A stretch of 64,000 nt of DNA from Megamerina dolium (Eukaryota > Arthropoda > Insecta > Diptera > Megamerinidae): NCBI GenBank assembly GCA_963854835.1, contig OY978529.1, positions 47,487,821 to 47,551,820 of the forward strand. The letters run 5' to 3'. Position numbers and translations under genes: made by a program. Under the pieces are notes generated by a model. That model worked only from the letters and a program-made list of their open reading frames with translations. It made no database searches and was not told the origin of the DNA. Positions 12,701 to 24,055 of this stretch are shown one piece after another; the first letter of the stretch is position 1; every line of letters starts with the position of its first letter.

Positions 12701-15700
12701 AGACAGTCAATCTGTGTGCACAAAATCGCACAATATTAATATTTGTATTAAAAAAAAAAACCTTTTAGAGTATAACTTCGTTCAAATTACGCCATCTAGG
12801 TTATCCTACGAAAAGTTCGTAGGATAACCTAAAAAATAAGTTTTTGGTCGACTTTATCGACTTTATTCATCAACATGAAAGAGAATCTTTGGAATGATTG
12901 AATTGCTCTTCAAACATTTCGATACCTTTCACATAGGACGATTCATCTTTGGCCCCAAAATAGGCGAAATCTTTTTCCACCAAGCATTTGTGAGGTCTGC
13001 GAACAGGTATACCATAAGTTGTTGGGTAGCAAAATCTAGCGAATACGTTGAGTGCAGAATCAATTCAAAGTGTAATTCGTACAATTTGGCCGTCATAGCC
13101 AATGACTTGTGACATGGTACATTGTCTTGGTGAAAGATCACTTTTTCTTCTTCGTATAGGGTCGTTTTTGATTGCTTTGGGTGAGGTTCGCCAGCTGCTG
13201 TCCGCTCAGCTGACTGCCGATTTGTCTTTGGAGTGTAGTGGTGGATCCAAGTTTCGTCCATTGTTACATACCGATACCAAAAAGGCCTTACGATCTCGCC
13301 GAAGTAGCTCTAAAGAGCTCTCAGAATCATGGACTTATTATCGCTTTTGGTGCCAAATGAAGCCGACACGATTCTTCGAAATCTTTAAAGTGTCTCCAGC
13401 AACTTTACGGTTTGCCAAAATGATTTTGTCGATTTTTTCAAAGTTTTCCAGTGTTATCACCTCTTTTGGGAGACCAAAGCAAGAGACCAGAGCAGGTATC
13501 GTTTGAAGGTTGGTACATCCCAGAAATCATATGGATATTTCATTAGTAGCGCTACCTTTGTGCCATATTTTTGAGCCAATATACAATGAATATTTCGTTA
13601 CTTTCTTACTTGGCAATATTTTCCGTTCACTTTGTTTTTGTTAAATTATCAAATTGGCGAAGTAACCGATGACAAGCCAGAAAATTTTTTCGGTTCTCGC
13701 TACTCATGTCATTTAGGCCGATATTACACAGAGAAAGTAACAAGATTCGTGTGAATACGAAATGCTGAAATCGTTGCTGCATAGCATGCATAATATCGAT
13801 CTGGTGCGTCTCATCACAAAAAGTCCAATTATTTCAAATCGCAGTCCCGCGGATGTCAAGCGTCAGCGACAAGAGAGTTAAACGATTACACTCAGTGCGC
13901 GAAAAAATTTGTAATCCGAGTGAGTCCGTTGAACATAACGTTACTAACATCTTTATTTTCGAAGATCAAAAAGTCACTCACTTAGGTGTGGCACTCAAAT
14001 ATGAGAGTTTTCATCATTAACTGGGCGCGTTTTCTGCAGCAGAAATATTCTCGACATTTCATATTGCGGAGAGATGATACAGAATTTTTTTTTTAACCCA
14101 TAATTGCTCTGTATCCACATAACATGTCATTTAAAATGTATATAGCCGAACAACCATGATTGGGGTGATTAATTCATTAAGGCCTATATAAAATAATATA
14201 ACATAATGTAGTATTGTATATAAATCTAATTACCGTTGTCACAAGTTCTAAACACACAAATTGCAACGTTTCAATATTATCGACGAAAAACGGCTCGATG
14301 GCCAACGTTGATAAGGGCAATACAATTGTATCAACAAATATGCATTTATTAAATAGTGTCACAAATACTTTCATCAGTTCCACAGACTTCGAATAAAGCA
14401 AGTGCAAGCTGCGTGTATGATTTTGTTGTGATTTCGTTTTCTTACGATTATCGGTCTTTTTCATACTTTTCACAGTATATACTGGATCATAAGATGGAAA
14501 TATTGTTTCTCGAAATTGAAATTGCACAAATTTAATTACTAACGAAATGTTGTCTTCTTGTAAAAATTTTAAATCCTTTGCCGTTGAGTATATATTACAT
14601 ATAAGAAGACATGCTTCCATTGCATTTAAAATCTTTTCCATAACCTCATCATCAACAATTTCATCCTCATCGTCCTGAAAGAAATTTGAAGAAATATCAA
14701 ATTGATCGTCTACCATTAAAATGTGAATATATTAATTTATTATACATACAGGACCAGCTGAGTAGTTTTTTGCCAAATATATATTCCGCATTGCATAATT
14801 AATAAGTAAGGTCAACTTATTTTTCGGTATCGAATCCAGTACGTGCTTAGCCTTAAGCTTGGCAACATCATTACTCATTGTGTGGAGCAATTTTGATGAA
14901 ATGCACTCAATATTTCCATCAACCTCATCTACAAGAAATTAATATACAAAAATTAAGTTTTATTCAAATTTAAAAACACTTTAGTTAGGTCAGTCAAATG
15001 GCATAACTCTTCAAGACTATTTAGCTTTTAAGGTAAAATATTTTAAATCAAGGTGGTCTACTGATGTTTTCGCAAGTTAACCTGTCTAACTGCCTCAACG
15101 GGGTGGGCTGGAGCAATCCTTGTTGAACTCATCGCAAGTCAACTCACTGGACATCATGTAATGGCACGTTCATTCTGTAATGACGGTGGCATCGTGTAGC
15201 TAGTTCTGTCTGCTATGTGACCGCACCTTAATTTTTAATAGCGGTCCTTCTCGTGGCGATCACCGGGCAACGTCTTCCCGGCACCCGCTTTGAGGCGGCT
15301 AAAGTGAGTGGCGAAGACCTACCTGTTTAGAGGTTGTGCGTTGGGCTTGGGACCCACCACATAAAAACTCTCACCCTATGAAAAATCTAAACAAACCTCG
15401 GATGAGGACTACCTCTTTTGTTGATGACTCCCGCAAACGAAATAAGGTTGATGTTTTCGACAAATATACGCTGTCATCATCGCACTTCAGGAAATGGAAT
15501 GGACGGGGTAATGTTGCTCTAAAAGAGCATCCTGAGATATCTACAATACTACAGTTGCCATGCGGAGATGCAAAGACTCGGATGTAGATTTTGTTGTCAC
15601 CAAGAACCGAACGGCTGGTAAAAATCCGCATTAAGGCTACATTTTTCAACATCAGCTTAATATGAGCCCACGACCGGACGTATGAGATGCGACGATGCGA

Positions 15701-18700
15701 CCAAAGAGAACTTCTTCCAGCGCCTGGAAGAAGTTTATGACCGCTGTCCCCGCCATGATATCAAAGTCGTGTTTGGCGTCTTCAATGTCAGGGTGGACAA
15801 GGAAGGTACCGTTGGTCCAACTGTCGAAAAATTCAGCCTCCACTGGAACACTTCCGATAATGGGATGACGCTGAACGATTTCGCAGCAGCACGAAACATG
15901 GGAATTCGTACCGCTCTCTCCTGATCAACGAACGAAAAACCAAATTGCTCACGTGATGATCGACGGAACGCATGCTTACAGTGTGATGGACCTGAAATCG
16001 ATCCGTGATGCCAATATCGACTTGGATCACTACCTTTTTGCAGCTAAGGTGCAAACGCGTTTATGTGTCGCAAAGGACAAACGAAGTACCATAAAGAGAA
16101 AGCTGACGTCAATAAGCGGTAACCACCAATCAAATGCTTTTACCATTCGACTATCGGATCATCGGATTGGAGCAGAACACTCCCCCCCTTTGTTGATACA
16201 TGCGCACAATGGACTACTGCTACTGCTGCGAAGGAAGTAATCGGTTTCTACCGGCCTCTGAGGGAATGAGTGGTATGATCGGGAGTGTCGCGACGCTACC
16301 GCACCTGCTACGCGGGCTGTTAAGGAGCGGTATAGAGAAAAGAGGAGTGCGGAGAGACGCGAATATAAGGAGACAGAGATGTGTAGAGACAGGAATGAGA
16401 CTCGAAAATTCTTTGAAAAGATCAAGCGCCTGAGTGGAGGTTTAAATCCCGGAGCCTCTTCCCGTCGTGACAAAAATGGGAATCTGATTATGGAAGAAAC
16501 ACTCTCCACGTTACTGAATGGCGACGCGAGTCAGATGCTCTACCACTCAACCATGACGAGGTCCATTTCTAGGCTCGCTCTCTACCCCGTACATAAGAAA
16601 GGAGACCCCACAACTTGCGTGGAATAAGTCTTTCTAGCATCGCATACAAGGTTCTATCGAGCGTACTGTGCGAAAGGTTGAAAGCTATGCTTAACAACCC
16701 GATTGGACCTTATCAGTGTGGATTCAGACCTGCAAATCCACCATCGACCAGATTTTCACACTGCGTCGAATTCTGGAGAAGGCCCAAGGGAAACAGATTG
16801 ACACACCATTACACAACAATGTCTGAGTTCGGTATTCCTACGAAGCTCATTCGTCTTTGCAGAATGACATTGTATAACTCCCGATGTGAAAGTTGGGACG
16901 GACCTCTCCTCGCCGTTTAATACCGAACGGGGTTTCAGACAAGGTGATTCGTTATCGTGCGACTTCTTCAATCTTATTACGGAGAAAATAATACTAGCTG
17001 CTGACCTACGACACAATGGCACTATCCTCAGTAAAAGTGTCACGCTGTTGTCGTATGCCGATGATGTTGACATAATTGACATGAACACGCGAGCAGTTAG
17101 TGCAGAATTCTCAGAGTTGGAAAGAGAGTTGCGTCGAATGGGTCTTTCGGTGAACGAGGACAAGACTAAGTACCTAGTGTCAACAAACAAAGAGTCCCGG
17201 TGTATAGAATAAGGTGCAACCATGAGCTGTATGCCGACACCGACATAGTAAAGCGCATTAAAATTCAGCGGCTGCGCTGGTTAAGTCATGTCGAGCGAAT
17301 GGAAAAACACGCTCCGGCTAAGAAGGTGCTATATTCGGAACCCGCTGATGGACGATGCAGAAGAGGATGACCAAACCTCCGGTGGAAAGATCAAGTACTT
17401 GTCAGCGCTTGGAATTTCTAACTGGCGTCAACTACCGAAGAAAAGAGTTGGCTGGCGAAGCATGCTAGATTCGACCTAAATCGATTTTCGGTTGTAATAG
17501 CCATATAAGTAAGTAAGTCTTTCAAATCTAGGTACGATACAAAACGTTTTGCCATTTAAACGTTGTGATTTCTATTTTTTGAATTCGTAATAGTAAAGTA
17601 TATCATAGGTGAACACGAAGAAAAACGCACGAGTGTTTTGAAGCGAAAAAGCACGCGTAAAAAAGACGAAGAGAGACGCGTAAACAAAGTTGACGGAGAA
17701 GAAAGATGCGTTGTGAGAGATACCGCTCAAGAGTTAGCGTCACTACAGTTATCTGACCGACTGAAAATAATTAGTGTATTTAATTCTTTTTTATATTTTG
17801 TCAATTATGTTTATGCGTCTTTCTTCGCCGTCAACTATGTTTACGCATCTTTACTCTTCGAAGTTTTATTTACGCATCTTTTTCGTGGTCAATTTTTGAG
17901 TGAGCACCAACGTAAGCATATAAAAAATAATGATGATTGATACTTGCGAAATGCCAGATAACGAGCATGGGACAGAGATGAAATGAAAATTGTAATATGA
18001 CCTTCCATCTTTCTTGTGACTGCTGTTAAAATTTGACATTAGCTCATGCTAAATAATGTTAAAGATCCAATTAAAGCAAAACCATTTTTAACAAGTTTTT
18101 TTTTATCATGGAAAGAAACAAATTTCGTGTGTTGATCCAAGGGCAAAAAGACTGTGGCAACAAATTAATGGGTTGTAAGGTGTTGTCTACGCCAAAAGAG
18201 ATCTATGTACTGCACTGTGTTCTAAATTGGGGGAATGGGTTGAGTAACGATCTGGCATCACCGATCTTGCCAACTCTTCCCATTCCGCTCAATATTATTC
18301 TGTTTCTCTTTTTACCTCTCTTTGTTTTGGGGCTAAACATTATTAACATTGTTCTAGTTGATCAATCTAAAAATTACCCTCTTCGTGAGACCACAGTGCA
18401 GTGCTAGTTAAAATATTATATTGTTTATATATTCAAGAAAAGTGTGTATAAAAATTAAATTTAAAATTTACTTAATAAAAGTTGTAAAAACATTGAGAAA
18501 AGAAAAAAAAGGAAAACATAAGTGTTCTATTTGTGCGCCAAGTGCAACCCACAGGAGTAGCAGCATCAACATCAGGAGCATACCTCTGGAACAAGAACCG
18601 ACGGGTCAGGCCCACCGGCAACAAAACACTCTCACACGTTCAGGTGTTATGGTGGATCTACTAGTTGTAGATAGTTTTAGCCGATCGATAAAAAAGTGAA

Positions 18701-21700
18701 TGAGATAGCTCATACGAGGGTTGCATTTTATATTTTTTTTAGAGGTATGAGAATGCATTTGGTTATCATTAAAAATTGGTTTATTGTTTTTTAAAGTATT
18801 CTCTATGAATGTTTATACACTTTTGCATGAACTCAAACCAATTGTCGAAGCACTTTTGTCACTCCGACTGGGACACCTCCAAAATATGGTTTTTGTTGGG
18901 TTTGGTTCGCCTTGGAAGACCAACACGGTCGATTGCTGTTTTGTTTCGGGCTCATACGCATATATCTGAGTACGTTTATGCTAAAAAATGTCAAACTTTC
19001 CAATGGAAATGTCAGATTTTACGGAAACATACTAGATTATACTTTTCTAAACCTACGTAGTCGAAACATGTCAACTGAACATATAGTGTATATTTTACGT
19101 GAAATTTTAGCAATGAAGAAGCTAATAACAAAATGGATGACGTGTTGTCGAACGATTTATCAAAAACAATAACGAGTTGATGATTGTAAGCGATATATGG
19201 AGATGTTTCAACGTAATCCAATTAATTTTTTCGTTGATTCAAAATAATGGATTAGACCTGGTGATCAAAACGTTCAAAGGCTCAAAAATCTGTTACAGTT
19301 TTTAGGGATACACAACAAATAATATGAACGATTATAGTGCGACTAGTCAACACGTAAGGTAACAAAGTTATGTAAAGTAATGTAAAAAACGGAGTGAGGT
19401 TATTTAACGTGGATAGCTCAGTCCATATGATACATGAGTGGGAAAGAGATAGCTAAGTTTAATACAAAATAGAACTATGATTCAGAAAATAGAGAATGGC
19501 TCTCATTTTTTGACATACGCTCCGTTAAAATCTAATTTCAATAGATTCCAACGTTACGTTACCTACCAAACCGTTTTGACCAATCGGTTTTATGGCTTTT
19601 GTATAAAAAAAGATGGGAGCAGCTGATCCGTTACCTACCGATACGTGTTGACTATTCGCACCATTATCGTGAACAAAAATTTAACATGTGGCAGTTACAA
19701 GCACCGAAGCACATTAAATCACCTACACGCATACGTAGAGTGCGGATTATGCTGCAACTAGCCACCGACGTAAAAACGTAGAACGTGTCAGCTGACACGA
19801 CCTATCTTATGGGAATGCCGTGTTGACGAAAACTCACCAACGTATGACGGTGACGTAGACGTTGCTCGTAGCGGAAAGAATCAACAGCAATTTGATTTTT
19901 TACGTAAAAACGTGTCAGCTGATCGCTCTATATGTGTACAGGGTTACCAGCTTAGACTTTTATAAATGAATAAAAAATTAACTAAAGTTTGTTTTTTAAT
20001 TAATCAAAACTATCATCGTGTTTAGTTATTTATTAAAATATACTTCACGTATATTAATTTTTTTTTTAGTTTATAACATATATATTATGAAATTTGATCA
20101 TGAAAATGGTAAGTGTGATTAAAAGCATGCACTTTGCTCTTACGTACGAACGGTACGTACGTACGCTACGTCGGTGGCTAGTTGCAGCATTATTCATTTA
20201 TTCGTGAGATACCGACCGATATGTTGGATAGAGTATGCCAAAATTGGACCCAGCGTATGAACCATCTGAGGCGCAGTCGCGGTCAATATTTACATCAAAT
20301 AATCTTTAAACATTGAATTATATAGAATGATCTATATATCGACTTAAATAAAGATTTCATATATTTCTGTAAATTTTATGTTTTTTTTAAATCAAATCCG
20401 AAGGCTATTAAAAATCACTGTATATTATAAATATAGCACAAAATAAGTGTTGTAATTTATCTTGACATAATCCAGTGATCAAACAGGGTTGATACGAGGT
20501 AAAATTAAGCAAATAGAAACGTAACAATATTAACTACGAAAGCCTAAAGAATCGTAATTACAAATGCTCACAATTTAAATGATCTTATCAATTACTTATA
20601 CTTTTTTTGAATTTTCATATATATTTTTATCTGTTAAATGCTATAGGAACTGCTATGAATTTGTCTGGTATCCTAAGTTTACTACTCAATTATGAAGTAC
20701 TTACCGGAATCAAAATTAGGCGTTTCTGTATCATCTAGTAATTCGATAATTTGCTCCATATTACGCATAAATTGTTGATAGGTCTGTGAACGAATCACCT
20801 CATCTTTCGAACATTTTGGAGCTGGTGCTGCCATAATACGTTCAACACGTCGAACCTTAGGTTTAGAAACTGTAAGAAAGGCATTATGGTCGATATGTAA
20901 TAAGCATCTAACAGTGGTAGGCATATATTTACTACTAGAACAGAAGCAGTAGTATAAATGCATGCAATTTTGTTTTAATTCTTAAGTACTACTTACAGTT
21001 TAGCTGTAAAACAAATCAATATTGAATTCATAGATATTAATAAATACACAATTTAAACAAACAAAAAAAAGCATCGTTTTGAGTAATGGTTCAACTAGCC
21101 ACCGACGTAGTGCCCGTACGTAAGAACATAAATTTGTCGAAATGTATGCCCATTGCTTTTCTCCCTTATATACATACATCACAATGTTGCCATGTGCATG
21201 CATTATTTTTTATAAATAAATAGTATTGATTAATTTCAAAAAATTCGAAACACTTTAAATTTATTTGTAATTTATTTATAAAAGTCTAACCTGGCAACAT
21301 TGTACGCATAGAAAGCGATCAGCTGACACGGTTTTACGGAAAAAATCAAATTGCTTTTGATTCTCTCCGCTACGGGTAACGGCTACGTCACGCGTCGGTG
21401 AGTATTCGTTAACCTGGCAATGCCATAAGACAGATCGTGCCAGCTGTCACGGTTTGCGGTTTTACGTCGGCGAGTAGTTAAACTATAAGGCGTAATATTC
21501 GGTAAATTCTTTACACATACATGGACATAATTTACCAAATGTTATAAAGCGAATAAAAAATGAAATATTTCTAAAGAAACATTTTCATGACAAAATTACA
21601 ATACCAAGCATACTCATATAATCTATATTGCAGAGAAAGTAAAATTACTAGGTACACAGCAGATTTATAAAATTCCATTTCAATTTCCAACTTACATATT

Positions 21701-24055
21701 TGCTCCGGAGGTATATCATCAATAGAGATGGCATTTTTGCGTTTTGTCGAAATACGTTTTTCATCTGCCTTCATCATGGTGAAAGTATCGCCAACAACTG
21801 TTGACGTTGTTGCAGCAACATTTACATGAAGCATGTCAAGCGCTCCTGTGGTAATTTCGGTCGGATTTGCAACAGTTGATGGTGCCGCAGAAAAATTAGC
21901 CGACGATGTGGTGATGATGGGCGCGGAGGTTGGCGACACCAGCTCTGCATTTGCTGGTACTGGTGGTAAACCCATTCTTTTTGCCAATTCTGGTGACTTT
22001 TGTACAAATTCTTTAATACTTTGTTGCATGACGCGTGCGTCCTCGGCTTTAAGTCGATTTATACATACCCGAACAAGGGATTTGCTGCTTGACGATAGAG
22101 ACGAACTACTGTCGTTAGTAGATTTACTTTTAGCGTTGGTGACTGTGGTGTCAGCGGCGGCGGCATTAATCACATTTGTCGTATGAGTTGTTGTTGTTGT
22201 CGCAGTTGCATTCAGAGTAATGTTTGATTTTGCCGGCTCCACTGTACTCTGATCAGAGGCATATGTCGCCGCGATAAGTGGTGGTGGTTGTTGTTGTTGT
22301 TGTTGTTGCGAATGACCATCGGAAGCTACAGCCGCTTCAACAGGCGTTTGATTAAACACATTGTTCTTCGGCAGTTGATTTTGCAATAATTCGTTATTAA
22401 GTGTTGTAGACTTTTGTTGCTGTTGCTGTTGTTGCTGCTGATGTTTATGGTGGGCCACCAATTGTTGCATTTGTTGACGTTGTAAATTCAACACATTTTG
22501 GAAGTTACCCTGTATAATTTGATGTTGTTGTTGCTCCTGCTGCGCACCTATTGATTGCTGATCGTTCGTTAAATTGGGTACATCGTTAGTTTGCTGCGGC
22601 AATTGTTGGTGTTGCTGTTTCTCATGTGTAATTACAACAGCCTTTTGCTGATGCGTAATCGGTGCTAATGGCGGTGGGTTCTGTGGAGTGTTATATTTTT
22701 GCTGTTGATGTTGTTGTTGCGGATGCTGCTGATTTATTGTAGCATGCTGCTGTTGCATGTTGGCTACAGCAGCTGCTGCTACTGATGACGACGATTGAAT
22801 AACTGAAGTTTGTTGTGCTAATTGTTGTTGCTGTTGTTGTTGTCGTATTTGTGGTACTTTATATGGATTAACTAACTGGGGCATTTGTACATGTTGTGGT
22901 TCTATTAACATAGGCTGCTGCTGCTGCTGTTGTTGTTGCTGCTGCAGTTGCACTGCATGATTTCGTTGATTGGTGTGCTCTAGCTGTGTTACTTCTATTG
23001 GAAGTTGATGCGTTTGCGACGACGGAATATGCTGCTGCTGAATCTCACCGCTGGTTCGTGTACATCCTCGTCCAGTATCAATAATAGCGGCCGATATTTG
23101 ATTTAAATTTGTTTGGGGGGAAGCATGATTTCTGCAAAAGTAAATTATGGTTCACTATTCAAAATTGTTTGTATTAATATAAATTCTAGTTTACATTATA
23201 TTGCTTTGCTGTAAGTTGTGCTTCTGTGGTTGGGCCACCTCCATTGCAGCAGAAGTATGAGAAGTTTGTGCCTGTTGTTGATTCTGATGTAATTGATTAG
23301 TATTTACACCCACAACCGTGGATAATGCTGTAGCAACATCTGCACTTCCAGGCAATCTTTGTTGAAGTGCGGGTAGCATTGAATCAATATTTTGCTGATG
23401 TTGAGGTTGTTGCGCCAAATTCACATTATGACACGGTTGTTGCTGCATATTATAGTGGTGTTGCTGCTGCTGCTGCTGCTGTTGTAAATTGTTATTTTGT
23501 GTAGCTGTAGGAAATTTGAACAACCCTTAGAAAATGTGCCAATTCGTTTTTTTTTATATGTAAACAACTTACTAAACCGTTGCGATGTATTGAAAACAGT
23601 TGGACGATAATTGTAAATTCCTTGAAGCAATTCAGGATAAGTACTTATATTGGTACCATGTTGTTGTATGGCATATTGAGGCTTAAGTTCACTAAAAAGA
23701 ACAACATGTTAATAAAAGCGCCAAGTTTGCAATTCATGTTTAGTTACTTACATATTATCAGAATTCGTTTGTTCTATAGCATGAACCAATTGTCTTACTA
23801 GGTTATCATCTCGTACCGATAGTAAATTGTTCGATTCATTAGCAACAAGAGTATGGAATAGCAACGATTTGTTAAGCGTGGTAGCATTGGATAATGAATC
23901 GGAAACAGGAAGTTCGCTGAGTACTGAAATACCAAAAGTGCAAATGATGTAATTCTGATAGTCTAGAAAACAGATTCAAGATACATACAGTCCGATAAAC
24001 TTGTTAATCCGGCTAAAGTCGTTACCGGCACACTTGGAATATCACGATCGCTCAT
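3704..24055 (-). CDS. Nipped-B: Nipped-B (NIPBL/Scc2 cohesin loader), 23 coding exons
   Basis: With its partner Mau2 (Scc4), this nuclear protein loads cohesin onto chromatin and influences enhancer-promoter contact. Coding exons in order of translation: 24055-23989, 23923-23752, 23691-23573, 23504-23195, 23131-21696, 20869-20705, 14928-14750, 14674-14234, 12587-11907, 11824-11593, 10432-10105, 10037-9809, 9735-9541, 9478-9386, 9313-8996, 8922-8747, 7319-7171, 7088-6804, 6741-6506, 6432-6272, 6214-5557, 4240-3950, 3877-3704. All junctions are GT-AG and phase-matched; the total is 7095 nt, or 2364 codons plus TGA. The N-terminus begins MSDRDIPSVPVTTLAGLTSL, as in Drosophila. Residues ~150-600 are glutamine-rich. 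Basic and acidic-serine blocks lie near 1255-1285. A long helical HEAT region spans roughly 950-2150. The tail has a basic patch at 2335-2348 followed by six aspartates. UTR exons are unresolved. Confidence 0.95.
4395..4590 (-). mobile_element. tRNA-derived SINE, body only
   Basis: On the minus strand this matches the body of the SINE described at 7475: the segment after the tRNA-like head, running through the CGGTACTCACCTGTCGGCAA-type block and on toward the 3' end. The tRNA-like head is missing, so the copy is 5'-truncated. It is clearly more diverged than the copy at 34145-34440. Confidence 0.65.
4977..5400. mobile_element. MITE family B, copy 2
   Basis: About 424 bp, flanked on both sides by TA. 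Its interior matches the copy at 25556-26059 almost throughout, including the shared words TCTACAAGAAGTACGTGAAC and CAGTGTTGCCATCG. The right end reads GCCGTCTGTCTAGGC. The left end has lost the outermost repeat block seen in the other copy. It has no coding capacity. A TA duplication fits the Tc1/mariner superfamily, but no parent transposase was found. Confidence 0.7.
7475..7805 (+). mobile_element. tRNA-derived SINE, full-length type copy
   Basis: Lies in the intron between Nipped-B exons 16 and 17. It starts with a 72-nt tRNA-like head. The head carries an A-box-like stretch (TAGGTCAGTGGTTAGTGCG) and a B box (GGTTCGATCCC), which together form an internal RNA polymerase III promoter. A body of about 250 bp follows and recurs in at least six other places in the window. 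It is not a tRNA gene: the acceptor ends do not pair and the sequence runs on into the SINE body. Confidence 0.8.
7830..8210 (+). mobile_element. Non-LTR retrotransposon C-terminal fragment
   Basis: The frame at 7866-8099 reads LTKNNLRIITGLLTGHCRMI, then CRFCREKDETAQHMI, and so on. This combination of TGLLTGHC and a C-x2-C-x8-H-type cluster is characteristic of the region after the RNase H domain in jockey- or R1-type LINEs. The frame ends at a stop, but similar sequence resumes shortly after. It is a 5'-truncated, decayed copy lying next to the SINE. Confidence 0.6.
8211..8746. other. Remainder of Nipped-B intron 16
   Basis: AT-rich intronic sequence up to the donor at 8746. A minus-strand ORF at 8518-8709 has no recognisable domain and no splice context. 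I see no further elements. Confidence 0.5.
10433..11592. other. Nipped-B intron 10 with SINE pieces
   Basis: This intron lies between the exon ending RKKRRK and the exon starting SSSGSSDSD. It holds a full SINE at about 11066-11430. A fragment at about 10780-10870 is, on the minus strand, the 3' stretch seen at 7734-7800. The ORF at 10467-10700 is of unknown nature. Confidence 0.6.
11066..11430 (+). mobile_element. tRNA-derived SINE, full-length type copy
   Basis: The tRNA-like head reads GGTGCCGTAGCTCAGTGATT and, further on, the B box GGTTCAATCCC. The body matches the copies at 7475 and 34145. The 3' end finishes in a run of T about 18 long after the word TTTTAGAGCC. It is nearly as complete as the type copy and lies in an intron of Nipped-B, antisense to that gene. 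Confidence 0.8.
12797..13510 (-). mobile_element. Mariner remnant with terminal hairpin
   Basis: The minus strand reads DETWIHHYTPKTNRQSAE, then FHQDNVPCHKS, then LFADLTNAW. These are the conserved blocks around the first two catalytic aspartates and the segment after the third in mariner transposases. The third aspartate block is degraded (YSLDFATQQ). The upstream helix-turn-helix part is only partly recognisable near 13380-13500. A perfect hairpin at 12797-12831 borders the 3' side. It lies in Nipped-B intron 8. Confidence 0.8.
13511..14233. other. Remainder of Nipped-B intron 8
   Basis: No gene or recognisable repeat is seen. The stretch runs from the decayed mariner to the splice donor at 14233. 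Confidence 0.45.
15070..17515 (+). mobile_element. RTE-type LINE (endonuclease-reverse transcriptase), inactive
   Basis: Lies in the 5.8-kb Nipped-B intron 6. The frames, broken by shifts and stops, read in order: an endonuclease end (DLKSIRDANIDLDHYLFAAK, 15986-16045); a reverse transcriptase with RGISLSSIAYKVLSSVL and GPYQCGFRP (16615-16735); RGFRQGDSLS (about 16929-16958); and the catalytic YADDVDIID (17056-17082). The C-terminal basic block follows, and then a short AAGT tandem tail at about 17505. That tail is typical of RTE elements. The upstream 15070-15370 part is GC-richer and resembles an untranslated leader. It shares the host gene's antisense side and cannot encode an intact protein. 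Confidence 0.8.
17516..18708. other. Intronic sequence, possible old repeat
   Basis: No supportable gene. The ORFs at 17638-17940 and 18108-18407 show no domain I recognise. The stretch near 18200-18660 is less AT-rich than its surroundings and could be an old LTR or leader, but I found no matching second copy. Confidence 0.35.
18709..18965 (-). mobile_element. Mariner remnant, internally deleted
   Basis: The minus strand at 18950-18880 reads AYEPETKQQSTV followed by VFQGEPNPTK, the block after the first catalytic aspartate of mariner. After a frame shift, and with the whole middle of the gene absent, it reads KCFDNWFEFMQKCINIHREY, the usual C-terminus. Only the two ends of this part survive, so it is a deletion derivative. 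Confidence 0.7.
19750..20189. mobile_element. MITE family A, copy 1 (TTA target duplication)
   Basis: 440 bp that begin TGCTGCAACTAGCCACCGAC and end with the exact inverse. The element is flanked on both sides by TTA (19747-19749 and 20190-20192). It contains the palindrome GTGTCAGCTGACAC and, near the right end, tandem ACGT/GTAC runs. A 3-bp TTA duplication is the hallmark of PIF/Harbinger elements, so I assign it there by inference. It has no coding capacity and lies in Nipped-B intron 6. Confidence 0.8.
21089..21483. mobile_element. MITE family A, diverged copy 2
   Basis: About 395 bp with ends GTTCAACTAGCCACCGACGT and, inverted at the right, GTTTAACTACTCGCCGACGT. Internal segments match copy 1 in the opposite orientation, including the GATCAGCTGACACG block and the stretch on Nipped-B's side near 21290-21330. 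It lies in Nipped-B intron 5. It is more diverged than the other two copies, and a clean target duplication is not visible. Confidence 0.65.

Noticed and set aside
18108..18407. Membrane-protein-like ORF in Nipped-B intron 6
   Set aside because: The hydrophobic stretch comes from T-rich sequence; I found no homology pattern or second copy.
21833..22186. Plus-strand ORF opposite Nipped-B exon 5
   Set aside because: It is a shadow of the coding exon, with no domain.
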